DNA from: an uncultured Oscillospiraceae bacterium
GTDB taxonomy: Bacteria > Bacillota > Clostridia > Oscillospirales > Oscillospiraceae
Reading direction: 5' to 3'
Assembly (NCBI GenBank): GCA_947624395.1
Contig: CANQKA010000008.1
Location: 1 to 45,810, forward strand
DNA length: 45,810 bases
The notes below the pieces were generated by a model. The model was not told the DNA's origin. It worked only from the letters and a program-made list of their open reading frames with translations, and did no database searches. Positions 24,205-31,561 of the stretch are shown in pieces. Each line of letters starts with the position of its first letter. Position 1 is the stretch's first letter. A program made the position numbers and the translations under genes.

Positions 24205-24915
24205 TCACCAGGGGTCCGGCGCGGTGGTCTCGGCCCCGGCGGCTCGCACGGCGGCGAAAGCCAGCACCCGCGTGGGGTCCAGACAGCCGTCGGTGAGGCC
24301 CAGGGCCCGGAAGGCAATGGGCAGCTCCGTACAGGCCAGCAGCACCGTCTCGGCGCCTTGAGCCCGCAGGCCGGCCAGTATCTCGTCCACGGGGATGTCC
24401 GAAAGGGGCACGGCGCCGGCTTTCACGCCGTCGTAGATAAGGCGCATGACCTGGCGCTGCATGGCCTGGTCGGGGTACACGGCCCGGACGCCGGCATTAG
24501 ATAGGGCGGTTTCATAAACGCCGCTTTGCACCGTGCCGTCCGTGGCAAGAACGCCGGCGGTCTTTATCCCCGCTTTTTGCAGCACGGCCGCCGTCAGGCG
24601 GGGCATGTGCAGCACCGGGACGGGCACGGAGGCGGCCAGGTCGTCATAGAAATAGTGGGCGGTGTTGCAGGGCATGAGCAGCAGCTCCGCGCCGGCGGAC
24701 ACCAGCCGTCGGGCGCTTTTCCTCATCTCCGGCACCGGGTCCGGCCCGCCGTGCAAAATGGCGGCCGTCCGGTCGGGTATGGCGGTGTTCACGTCCGTCA
24801 GCACGTGCAGGTGGTCCTGGTCCCGTGCGGCCTTGGTCAGAGCGATGATCTTCTCCATCAGGTCGCAGGTGGCCGCAGGTCCCATGCCGCCGATGATGCC
24901 CACCGTTTTCGTCAT
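24205..24915 (-). CDS. Aspartate/glutamate racemase family protein
   Basis: Cofactor-independent racemase of the aspartate racemase group, 236 residues. It shows KTVGIIGGMGPAATCDLMEK at the N-terminus, the first catalytic Cys in LLMPCNTAHYF near 83, and the second in VLLACTELPI near 195, so both acid/base Cys residues are present. The product is probably D-aspartate or another D-amino acid; the exact substrate is not visible. It is divergent from murI, giving two racemases back to back, and lies upstream of proC. The ribosome binding site is a weak GGGGGGCAAG. Confidence 0.9.
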   Translation of the reverse strand: MTKTVGIIGGMGPAATCDLMEKIIALTKAARDQDHLHVLTDVNTAIPDRTAAILHGGPDPVPEMRKSARRLVSAGAELLLMPCNTAHYFYDDLAASVPVPVLHMPRLTAAVLQKAGIKTAGVLATDGTVQSGVYETALSNAGVRAVYPDQAMQRQVMRLIYDGVKAGAVPLSDIPVDEILAGLRAQGAETVLLACTELPIAFRALGLTDGCLDPTRVLAFAAVRAAGAETTAPDPW

Positions 24916-25055
24916 TTTTCTTGCCCCCCGCTGGTTCTTATTCGAGGCGGGGCTCCCGCCCCCCTCGAGCTCCCCCTGCTTGAATACATCTTTATTTTAG
25001 GCGCGGCGGGGGCGAACGTCAAGCGTGATTTGATGCAATCTGAAAGGAAACGTCT

Positions 25056-25871
25056 ATGGACACACGGCCCATCGGCATATTTGATTCCGGCCTGGGCGGG
25101 CTCACCGCCGTTCGGGCGCTGGTAAAGGCCGCGCCCTGGGAGAGCTTCGTCTATTTTGGCGACACGGCCAACGCGCCCTACGGGGACAAGAGCCCCGCGG
25201 AGCTGGCGGAGCTGTCCGGGCACAATATCCGGCTTTTATTGGCCCAGGATGTGAAAGCTATTTTGGTGGCGTGCAATACCTCCACGTCCAACGCCATGGA
25301 CGCCATGGTGCGCCAGGCGCGAGGGACGCCGTTGATCGGCGTGATAAACGCGGCGGCGGCTGAGGCCGCGGCGGCGACGAAAACGGGAAAGCTCGCCGTG
25401 CTGGCAACGGCTGCCACGGTCCGCAGCGGGGCATATGAGCGGGCGATACGGGAGATGCTGCCGGAGGCGGAGGTCACGGCGGTGGCGTGCCCCAGGCTGG
25501 TGCCGCTCATTGAGGGCGGGCACACGGATCCGGCTGACCCGGAGTTATGCGGGTCGGTGCAAGAATACGCGGGGCCGGTGCGGGCTGCCGGGGCGGACAC
25601 GGTGATCTTGGGCTGCACCCATTACCCCATCGTGAAAGCGTCCATCGAGGCGGCGCTGGCGCCGGGTACGGCGCTCATTGATTCCGGGGCCGCGTCCGTG
25701 GGCACGCTTTTGGCGGAACTGGCGGCGCGGGACGCGCTGGGGGATAAAAAAAGCGCCGGGTCAAGGCGGTTTTTTTGCAGCGCACGGCTTGCGGACTTCG
25801 CCCGCCACGGGGCCGCTTTTCTGGGCTGGCAAATGGAGCGGGTAGACCAGATAGACATCGGGCGGTTTTAG
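25056..25871 (+). CDS. murI: Glutamate racemase
   Basis: Makes D-glutamate for peptidoglycan. The 271-residue protein has the family start PIGIFDSGLGGLTAVRAL, YFGDTANAPYGDKSP, the first catalytic Cys in LVACNTSTSNAM near residue 73, and the second in VILGCTHYPIVK near 188. AAAGGA lies upstream of ATG 25056. The WYL regulator gene follows after 10 bases, so the two are probably one transcript. It differs clearly from the neighbouring aspartate racemase in sequence and motif spacing. Confidence 0.96.
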   Translation: MDTRPIGIFDSGLGGLTAVRALVKAAPWESFVYFGDTANAPYGDKSPAELAELSGHNIRLLLAQDVKAILVACNTSTSNAMDAMVRQARGTPLIGVINAAAAEAAAATKTGKLAVLATAATVRSGAYERAIREMLPEAEVTAVACPRLVPLIEGGHTDPADPELCGSVQEYAGPVRAAGADTVILGCTHYPIVKASIEAALAPGTALIDSGAASVGTLLAELAARDALGDKKSAGSRRFFCSARLADFARHGAAFLGWQMERVDQIDIGRF

Positions 25872-25881
25872 GAGGCGCGTC

Positions 25882-26874
25882 ATGGCAAAGTCGGCCAATC
25901 AAAAGCTGAAGCTGTTGTATTTATGCCGGTATCTGCTGCGCCGGTCGGACGAGGACCACCCGGTGACGGTGGCCCAGATGATCGAGTATCTGGCGAGGCA
26001 GGATATTGCCGCCGAGCGCAAAAGCGTGTACGACGACATGGAGGCCCTGCGGCTGTTCGGCCTGGACGTGCAGGCCGTGCGGGTGGGGTCCGCCACCGGG
26101 TATTTCATCGGCCAGCGGGATTTTCAGCTGCCGGAGCTGAAGCTGCTGGTGGACGCGGTGCAGTCGTCCAGGTTCATCACGGAGAAGAAGTCTCTGGAGC
26201 TTATCGGCAAGCTGGAAGGGCTGGCCAGCGAGCACCAGGCCGGGGAGCTGAACCGGCAGGTGTACGTCCGGGGGCGGATCAAGACCATGAACGAGTCCAT
26301 CTATTACAATGTGGACGAGATACACGCCGCCATCGACGGGGACAGGGCCGTCACGTTCCGGTACTTCGACTGGGGCGTGGACAAAAAGCGGGTCTGGCGC
26401 AAAGAGGGCAAGCGCTACGCCGTCAGCCCCTGGGCGCTCATGTGGGACAACGAGAACTATTATCTCATCGCCTATGACCCCCTGGCCGGGGACATCCGCC
26501 ACTACCGGGTGGACAAGATGAGCGCCATCGCCCAGACGGACCAGCCGCGACAGGGGGCGGAGGCGTTTCATAAGCTGGACATGGCCGCCTATTCCAACAG
26601 CCACTTCGGCATGTTCTCCGGCCAGGTGCAGACCGTGCGGCTCAGCTTTGAAAACGCCCTGGCGGGACCGGTGGTGGACCAGTTCGGCGCGGACGCGCAT
26701 TTGGCGCCGCTGGACGAGGAACACTTCTCCGTCACGGTGAACGTGGCGGTGAACGTGCAGTTTTTCGGCTGGCTGGGGGGCTTCGGCACACGGGCAAAAA
26801 TTTTAGCCCCCGCCACGGCGGCGGAGGCTATGCGGGACCACGCAAGGGCGTTGGCGGGGTTATACGATCAGTAA
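25882..26874 (+). CDS. WYL-domain transcriptional regulator
   Basis: DNA-binding regulator of 330 residues: an N-terminal winged helix-turn-helix (KLLYLCRYLLRRSDEDHPVT, then ISAERKSVYDDM-like IAAERKSVYDDMEALR at about 38-53), then a WYL ligand-sensing domain (SPWALMWDNENYYLIAYDPL near 185-205) and a C-terminal extension. WYL domains are thought to bind nucleic acid or nucleotide ligands. AGGAGG precedes the ATG. Its target is unknown; position after murI suggests only co-transcription. Its stop overlaps the convergent small gene by seven bases. Confidence 0.9.
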   Translation: MAKSANQKLKLLYLCRYLLRRSDEDHPVTVAQMIEYLARQDIAAERKSVYDDMEALRLFGLDVQAVRVGSATGYFIGQRDFQLPELKLLVDAVQSSRFITEKKSLELIGKLEGLASEHQAGELNRQVYVRGRIKTMNESIYYNVDEIHAAIDGDRAVTFRYFDWGVDKKRVWRKEGKRYAVSPWALMWDNENYYLIAYDPLAGDIRHYRVDKMSAIAQTDQPRQGAEAFHKLDMAAYSNSHFGMFSGQVQTVRLSFENALAGPVVDQFGADAHLAPLDEEHFSVTVNVAVNVQFFGWLGGFGTRAKILAPATAAEAMRDHARALAGLYDQ

Positions 26875-26975
26875 ATCACCTTGCAGATCATATCCATCCA
26901 GCCTTCTGCCGTGAAGGCCAGGACAAGCACGCCCCAGAAGATCACATGGTCAAGCACTTTCTTTTTCTTTGACAT
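26868..26975 (-). CDS. 35-residue single-span membrane protein
   Basis: Short open frame with a strong ribosome binding site (AAGGAGGGT, eight bases before the ATG). The product starts MSKKKKVLDH and has one hydrophobic stretch, VIFWGVLVLAFTAEGWM, with a positive N-terminus, the pattern of a small membrane protein. No family is recognised. Its 3' end overlaps that of the WYL regulator gene on the other strand. Evidence that it is real: strong ribosome binding site, charge and hydrophobicity pattern, and the lack of another gene in this gap. Confidence 0.6.
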   Translation of the reverse strand: MSKKKKVLDHVIFWGVLVLAFTAEGWMDMICKVIY

Positions 26976-27063
26976 CGCCAATACCCTCCTTTTGGTTACT
27001 GACAGCAGGATACCCCGTTGGAAGTCCAAAAAAACGGACAGCAGCGGGGCGGAGGAATGAACT

Positions 27064-27951
27064 ATGGATAAAATGCAGACGGAAAACGGCTACGGGGTGC
27101 TGTTCATCGTGGCAACGCCTATCGGCAACGCACGGGATATGAGCCCAAGGGGCATGGACATCTTGCAGCGGGCGGACGTGATCGCCGCGGAGGATACCCG
27201 CCGGAGCGTGGTGCTCTTAAATAAGCTGGGCATCCGGGCGGGGAAGCTGGCCAGCAACCACAAGTTCAACGAACACGGCAAGGCGCGGTATTTCATCGAC
27301 CTGTTGAAGGCCGGCCAGAGCGTGGCGGTGATCACAGACGCGGGCACGCCGTGCATCTCCGACCCGGGCAACGAGCTCATCAAAAGCGCCGTGGCGGAGG
27401 GCGTGCATGTGGTGGGCGTGCCGGGGCCGTGCGCGGCGGTGACGGCCCTTTCCGTGTCCGGGTTCGACCTGAGCGCGTTCGTGTTCCGGGGGTTCTTCCC
27501 AAGGGAAAACGCGGACAGGGGGAGGCTGCTGGACCAGATGCGCCGGGGCGCGGTGCGGACCCAGGTGTTTTACGAGTCGCCAAAGCGGGTCATGGACGCG
27601 GTGGAGTACTTCATCCGGGAGGCGGTGCCCTGCCAAATGTGCCTTTGCAACGACCTTACAAAGCTGCATGAGGCGGCGTTTCGGGGTACGCCGGAAGAGG
27701 TCCGGGACCAGCTTCTGGCCAAGGGGGAATTTGAAAAGGGCGAGTTCTGCCTGGTGGTGGAACTGGCGGAGGAATATCTGACGCCAAAGCAGGAGCACGT
27801 GGTGAGCCCGGAGGCGCTGCTGGTGGACGCGATGGTCCGGGAGGGTTGCCGGGCAAAGGACGCCATAAAAACGGTGCTGGCCGACCAGGCCAACACGTAT
27901 AGCAAGAACGAACTATATGCGGCCAGTTTGAGATTGAAAGAGATGTTTTGA
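27064..27951 (+). CDS. rsmI: 16S rRNA (cytidine1402-2'-O)-methyltransferase
   Basis: Methylates the ribose of C1402 in the decoding centre using S-adenosylmethionine. The 295-residue protein has the tetrapyrrole-methylase-like fold: LFIVATPIGNARDMSPRG near 15-32, VIAAEDTRRSVVLLNKLGI, SNHKFNEHGKA, AVITDAGTPCISDPGNELI and VVGVPGPCAAVTALSVSG, all RsmI signatures, plus a C-terminal helical domain. ATG 27064 with GGAGG upstream. It stands alone on the plus strand before the R1 repeat and the trmD fusion. Confidence 0.96.
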   Translation: MDKMQTENGYGVLFIVATPIGNARDMSPRGMDILQRADVIAAEDTRRSVVLLNKLGIRAGKLASNHKFNEHGKARYFIDLLKAGQSVAVITDAGTPCISDPGNELIKSAVAEGVHVVGVPGPCAAVTALSVSGFDLSAFVFRGFFPRENADRGRLLDQMRRGAVRTQVFYESPKRVMDAVEYFIREAVPCQMCLCNDLTKLHEAAFRGTPEEVRDQLLAKGEFEKGEFCLVVELAEEYLTPKQEHVVSPEALLVDAMVREGCRAKDAIKTVLADQANTYSKNELYAASLRLKEMF

Positions 27952-27969
27952 TGTCTCTCCTTTTTGAAA

Positions 27970-28087
27970 GCCCCCCTTGTCAAAGGGGGGTGCCCGCCAA
28001 CGGCGGGCGGGGGGATTGCTGTTGGACGAAAGACAATCCCCCAGTCACCGCCTAACGGCGGCGACAGCCCCCTTTAACAAGGGGGCC
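27970..28087 (+). repeat. R1 palindromic repeat, full unit
   Basis: Complete unit with variant hairpins GCCCGCCAACGGCGGGC and CACCGCCTAACGGCGGCG; ends 48 bases before trmD. Confidence 0.85.
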
Positions 28088-28134
28088 ATAAGAAGTGCGG
28101 CTGCGCCGCAAATCAAGTATTTACGGAGTGCGTT

Positions 28135-29403
28135 ATGCGTATCGACATCCTCACCCTGTTTCCCGACGCGGTAAAGCCCATGATGGACGCGTCTATATTG
28201 GGCCGAGCGGCCAAAAAGGGGCTCATTGAGATAAACTGCGTGCAGATACGGGACTTCACCGACAATAAGCAGCAGCAGGTGGACGACTATCCCTACGGCG
28301 GGGGCTGGGGCTGCGTCATGATGGCCCAGCCGTTGAAGTCCTGCCTGGACTGGGTGGCGGAACAGGCCGGCCAGCGGAAACGCCGGGTCATCTACATGTC
28401 CCCCCAGGGGGCGCGGTTCGACCAGGGCCACGCCCGACGGCTGGTCAATAACTACGACCACCTGGTGCTGGTCTGCGGCCACTATGAGGGCGTGGACGAG
28501 CGGTTTATCGAGAAGTGCTGCGACGAGGAGCTGAGCGTGGGGGATTTCGTGCTCACCGGCGGGGAGATACCGGCCATGGCCATCGCCGACAGCGTGTGCC
28601 GCATGGTGCCCGGCGTGCTGTCCGACCCGGCGTGCTACATGGGTGAGAGCCATTGGGAGGGGCTGTTGGAGTACCCCCAATACACCCGGCCCGACGTGTG
28701 GGAGGGTCTGGCGGTGCCGGAGGTGCTGCGCCGGGGCGATCATAAGGACGTGGACGTGTGGCGGCGGGAGCAGCAGCTCATTCGCACCAAAGAGCGCCGG
28801 CCCGATCTCTTTGAGGCGTTCCAGCCCCAGACCGAGGCGGATAAGGCGACCGTGGCGCGGCTCACGGGCCGGGAAAAGTTGACTTATGACTGCCGTCCGG
28901 CCACGGCGGAGGACATTCCGGACCTGCTGGCCATCACGGGGGAGGCCAGCGCGTACATGAAGGCGTGCGGCGTGGACCAGTGGCAGGACGATTTTCCCAA
29001 CGAGGCGGTCTTTCGCCGGGATATAAGCGAGGGGTCATGCTGGCTGTTCACCCACGAGGATAAGCCCGCCGGGGTGATTACGCTGTATGTAAGGCCCGAG
29101 CCGGACTACGCCGCCATCGACGGGGCGTGGAAAACCGCGGAGGACGCCGCCTACGCCACGATACATCGGACGGCGGTGAAAGCCGCCTACCGGGGCCGGG
29201 GTCTGGCGGACGAGATGATGCAGCTTTGCGAGGACCTGGCGTTGGGCCGGGGATATGGCAGCGTCCGGGTGGACACACATGCGGACAACGCCCCTATGCG
29301 GCGGCTGCTGGAACGGCGGGGGTATGCATACTGCGGGCGGGTGACGCTCACGGACACGGTGGAGCACGACCCGGTGCGGGTGTGCTATGAGAAGGTGTTT
29401 TGA
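28135..29403 (+). CDS. trmD: tRNA (guanine37-N1)-methyltransferase fused to a GNAT acetyltransferase
   Basis: Residues 1 to about 246 are a full TrmD: MRIDILTLFPDAVKPMMDAS, DDYPYGGGWGCVMMAQPL, the knot motifs VCGHYEGVDERF and SVGDFVLTGGEIPAMAIAD, and CYMGESHWEGLLEYPQYTRP, with the C-terminal helix ERRPDLFEAF. Residues about 248-422 are a GNAT domain: DCRPATAEDIPDLLAITGEA, central strands, AVKAAYRGRGLADEMMQL with the acetyl-CoA loop YRGRGLA, DTHADNAPMRRLLERRGYAY and a final YEKVF. TrmD makes m1G37 that prevents frameshifting. The role of the acetylase half is unknown: it may modify tRNA, a protein or a metabolite. The join is in frame with no stop or start between. Confidence 0.93.
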   Translation: MRIDILTLFPDAVKPMMDASILGRAAKKGLIEINCVQIRDFTDNKQQQVDDYPYGGGWGCVMMAQPLKSCLDWVAEQAGQRKRRVIYMSPQGARFDQGHARRLVNNYDHLVLVCGHYEGVDERFIEKCCDEELSVGDFVLTGGEIPAMAIADSVCRMVPGVLSDPACYMGESHWEGLLEYPQYTRPDVWEGLAVPEVLRRGDHKDVDVWRREQQLIRTKERRPDLFEAFQPQTEADKATVARLTGREKLTYDCRPATAEDIPDLLAITGEASAYMKACGVDQWQDDFPNEAVFRRDISEGSCWLFTHEDKPAGVITLYVRPEPDYAAIDGAWKTAEDAAYATIHRTAVKAAYRGRGLADEMMQLCEDLALGRGYGSVRVDTHADNAPMRRLLERRGYAYCGRVTLTDTVEHDPVRVCYEKVF

Positions 29404-29424
29404 AAAGAAGCTGTGGATATATCA

Positions 29425-29461
29425 CCAAAGTCGCCGCCGGATGGCGGCGATTTGGTTTTTT
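29425..29461 (+). terminator. Intrinsic terminator of trmD
   Basis: Stem CCAAA-TCGCCGCC / GGCGGCGA-TTTGG followed by six T (29456-29461), 22 bases past the trmD stop. Confidence 0.85.
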
Positions 29462-29497
29462 GCCCGGTAATTGGCTGCCAAATTTGGGGCGGGATCA

Positions 29498-29528
29498 CGA
29501 AAAAGTCGTGTTTCATTGCGAAAAAGTC
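29498..29528 (+). promoter_or_regulatory. Paired direct repeats upstream of the export-locus promoter
   Basis: CGAAAAAGTC occurs at 29498-29507 and 29519-29528, 21 bases apart (two helical turns), ending 12 bases before the -35 box at 29541. That geometry is typical for a dimeric activator, for example LytTR-type response regulators of bacteriocin loci. No such regulator gene is in the window. Confidence 0.5.
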
Positions 29529-29540
29529 ACTCTCACTGCA

Positions 29541-29569
29541 TTGAGTCATGCCGCCAGATATGCTATAAT
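29541..29569 (+). promoter_or_regulatory. Sigma-A promoter of the export locus
   Basis: TTGAGT (29541-29546), 17 bases, TATAAT (29564-29569). It would give a leader of about 190 bases that includes the second, sigma-specific promoter. Confidence 0.75.
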
Positions 29570-29671
29570 AAGAGGAAATGGCGTCACAATTTGCTGGACC
29601 GAAACGGAGCGCGGTGGTATTATAGAGGACGGCGGCGCGATAGACGGGACATGCGAGAATTTTTGCCGCCC

Positions 29672-29710
29672 TTCGGCCCTTTTGCCGAATCGAAACGTAT
29701 AAAGAGACAG
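29672..29710 (+). promoter_or_regulatory. Candidate alternative-sigma promoter, copy 1
   Basis: Bipartite motif TCGGCCCTTTTG (29673-29684), nine bases, AACGTATAAA (29694-29703), then AGACAG. Seen as an ECF-like promoter it is CGGCCC-N16-CGTATA. The same arrangement with identical spacing recurs at 42434-42472. A CACGGCC/GGCCGTG hairpin (29711-29730) follows at the expected 5' end of the transcript. It lies 56 bases before the first gene of the locus, two genes ahead of which none is closer to the sigma gene. Confidence 0.65.
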
Positions 29711-29765
29711 CACGGCCGTTCAGGGCCGTGAAACAGGACCGGACGGTTCCGGCGGGAGGGATGAG

Positions 29766-29969
29766 ATGGATGCGATCGGCATGGACGCACGGCTGACCGC
29801 GTTGTTCGACCGCCAGAGGAAGGTCAACGACCCCCGGCTGGCGCGGCTCATCGGGCAGACCCAGGCCCGGTGGGGCGCGCCTTTGACGGACGAGGACCTG
29901 ACTTTGGTGGCGGCGGCGGGCGAGCCGGATGTCCCAGCGGGAAAAGAGCCCTGGAAAACGGGCGGATGA
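29766..29969 (+). CDS. 67-residue protein with a leader-like motif near its C-terminus
   Basis: First gene of the export locus, family unknown. GGAGGGATGAG precedes ATG 29766. The product is hydrophilic, starting MDAIGMDARLTALFDRQRKV. At residues 40-52 it has LTDEDLTLVAAAG, which has the same spacing of acidic and hydrophobic residues as the leaders of the three exported precursors (LSDDALDAVSGG, LADEALDGVAGG, LREDELDAVVGG) but ends in AAG rather than GG. The remaining 15 residues (EPDVPAGKEPWKTGG) would be the released part if it were processed. Alternatively it is a small regulator of the sigma factor, whose start codon overlaps its stop (ATGA). Confidence 0.7.
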   Translation: MDAIGMDARLTALFDRQRKVNDPRLARLIGQTQARWGAPLTDEDLTLVAAAGEPDVPAGKEPWKTGG

Positions 29970-30424
29970 TGGACGGGGAGGAACTGTACCGGCGGTACAG
30001 AGACAAGGTCCTGGCCTACATCCGCGCCAGAGTGGCAAACGAACAGGACGCAGAGGACCTTTGCTCCACCGTCTTTATGAAGGCGTGGGCGAACCTGCCG
30101 GACTTTGACGGGCAGAGGTCCTCGGTGTCCACGTGGCTGTTTTCCATCGCCCACAATGCGATTATCGACCTTTACCGCGCACGGCGGCCCACGGCGGAGC
30201 TGGACGAGAGCATCCCGGCCCCGGAGCCTGACATGGAGCTGCAGGCGCTGGCCCAGGCGCTGGAAGCTCTGCCGGAGCGGGAGCGGGACGTGATCGTGCT
30301 GCACTATTACCATGGGCTTACCCTGAAGGAAGTGGCGCTGCACATGCGCCTGGCCTACAGCACGGTGAAGAAGTGCCACGGCCGGACGCTGGAGCAGCTG
30401 CAAAAAATGCTCGCCACGGTCTGA
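29966..30424 (+). CDS. Sigma-70 family (ECF-like) RNA polymerase sigma factor
   Basis: A 152-residue sigma factor with only regions 2 and 4. Region 2 covers about 5-70 (LYRRYRDKVLAYIRARVANE, AEDLCSTVFMKAWANL, STWLFSIAHNAIIDLYRARR), and region 4 covers about 95-150 (LEALPERERDVIVLHYYHGL, KEVALHMRLAYSTVKKCHGR, the last being the -35-reading helix). Start is ATG 29966, overlapping the preceding stop, with a second ATG directly after. No membrane anti-sigma factor gene adjoins it; the RsbW-like kinase at 35876 and the STAS proteins are the candidate controllers. It probably reads the repeated 39-bp motif at 29672 and 42434, but that is inferred. Confidence 0.9.
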   Translation: MMDGEELYRRYRDKVLAYIRARVANEQDAEDLCSTVFMKAWANLPDFDGQRSSVSTWLFSIAHNAIIDLYRARRPTAELDESIPAPEPDMELQALAQALEALPERERDVIVLHYYHGLTLKEVALHMRLAYSTVKKCHGRTLEQLQKMLATV

Positions 30425-30475
30425 CAGCCGTGGCAAGCGTAAACACAAAATCATTTTATTAAGGGAGATATAAAC

Positions 30476-30772
30476 ATGACTATCACGAAAAATCAGAACG
30501 GTTCCCATCTGGACCTGGCCCTGGAAGGCCGGCTGGATACCACCACCGCGCCCCAGTTGGAGGCGGAGCTGAAGCAGAGCGTGGGCGGCGTCACGGAGCT
30601 GGCGCTGGACTTTTCCAAGCTGGAGTACCTGTCCTCGGCTGGCCTGCGCGTGCTGTTGAGCGCCCAGAAGGTCATGAACCGGCAGGGGTCCATGGTGATA
30701 AAAAACGTGAACGAGACCATCATGGAGATCTTTGAGGTCACCGGCTTTGCGGACATCCTGACCGTCGAGTAA
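30476..30772 (+). CDS. STAS-domain anti-sigma factor antagonist (SpoIIAA/RsbV-like)
   Basis: A 98-residue single STAS domain. Anti-anti-sigma proteins bind and trap an anti-sigma kinase unless a conserved Ser is phosphorylated. Visible: LDLALEGRLDTTTAPQLEAE at 13-32, then LALDFSKLEYLSSAGLRVLL, where the Ser of LSSAGLRVL near residue 58 is the expected phosphorylation site. AAGGGAG precedes ATG 30476. It lies directly after the sigma gene. Partners in the locus would be the HATPase kinase at 35876 and the PP2C phosphatase at 34173. Confidence 0.92.
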   Translation: MTITKNQNGSHLDLALEGRLDTTTAPQLEAELKQSVGGVTELALDFSKLEYLSSAGLRVLLSAQKVMNRQGSMVIKNVNETIMEIFEVTGFADILTVE

Positions 30773-30777
30773 ATGCG

Positions 30778-31560
30778 ATGAAGATCGCGTACCTGGGGAT
30801 CGATTTTCTGCATCCGGCGCTGCTTTCCGCGCTGCAGGAGGGCTGCGAGGTGCTGCGGATCTTTACCTGCCGTACCGACAATGTGACGGAGTTCAATACG
30901 GCTGTGCTGCAGACCGCGCAGGACTACAACATCCCCTATACGCTGGACCGCCTCACGGAAAAGGACCTGGACCGGTTGGAACAGGAGGGGTGCGAGCTGC
31001 TGCTGTGCGCCGGATACTATTATCGCGTACCGGTCACGGCCCGCTTTCCCATGGTCAACTTTCATCCTTCGCCGCTGCCCACGGGCCGCGGCGGCTGGCC
31101 CATGCCCATCATCCTGCTGCGTGGCCTTCCCTATGGGGGCGTGACCGCCCATAAAATGGCCAGCCAGTTCGATACGGGCGATATCCTGCTGCGGGAGTCG
31201 TTTCCCATCCGGGAGGGTGAGACGCTGCGCAGTTACATGCAGCAGGTGCATGCGCGGATACCGGCCATGGTGCACCGGCTGGTGCATGAGCTGCCCGCGC
31301 TGTTGGAGCACGCCGTGCCCCAGGGGCCCGGTGATTACTGGCCCATGCCTACGGAGGCGGATTGGACGGTCACGCCGGATATGGACGTGGCCCAGGCCGA
31401 CCGTATCCTGCGCGCCTTTTACGGCTATGAGTGCATTTATCAGACGCCGGAGAAGAGGATAGAGCTGATCGGCGGCAGAGCGTTCAGCGGCGAAAATCAA
31501 GAGCAGCCCTTCCCCGTGGGGGGAGGATATATCCAGGCAGAAAGAGTTCGGGTACTGTAG
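30778..31560 (+). CDS. Formyltransferase-fold protein (Fmt/PurN-like)
   Basis: Enzyme of 260 residues with the N10-formyltetrahydrofolate transferase fold. The catalytic triad is present: Asn94 and His96 in VNFHPSPLPTGRGGWP and Asp132 in QFDTGDILLRE. N-terminal MKIAYLGIDFLHPALLSAL and CELLLCAGYYYRVP fit the Rossmann core. It is shorter than methionyl-tRNA formyltransferase (about 310) and its C-terminal part differs, so the acceptor is probably not initiator tRNA; amino-sugar or peptide formylation are options. It starts five bases after the STAS gene stop with a weak ribosome binding site and is followed two bases later by the DUF2156 gene. Confidence 0.8.
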   Translation: MKIAYLGIDFLHPALLSALQEGCEVLRIFTCRTDNVTEFNTAVLQTAQDYNIPYTLDRLTEKDLDRLEQEGCELLLCAGYYYRVPVTARFPMVNFHPSPLPTGRGGWPMPIILLRGLPYGGVTAHKMASQFDTGDILLRESFPIREGETLRSYMQQVHARIPAMVHRLVHELPALLEHAVPQGPGDYWPMPTEADWTVTPDMDVAQADRILRAFYGYECIYQTPEKRIELIGGRAFSGENQEQPFPVGGGYIQAERVRVL

Positions 31561-31561
31561 T

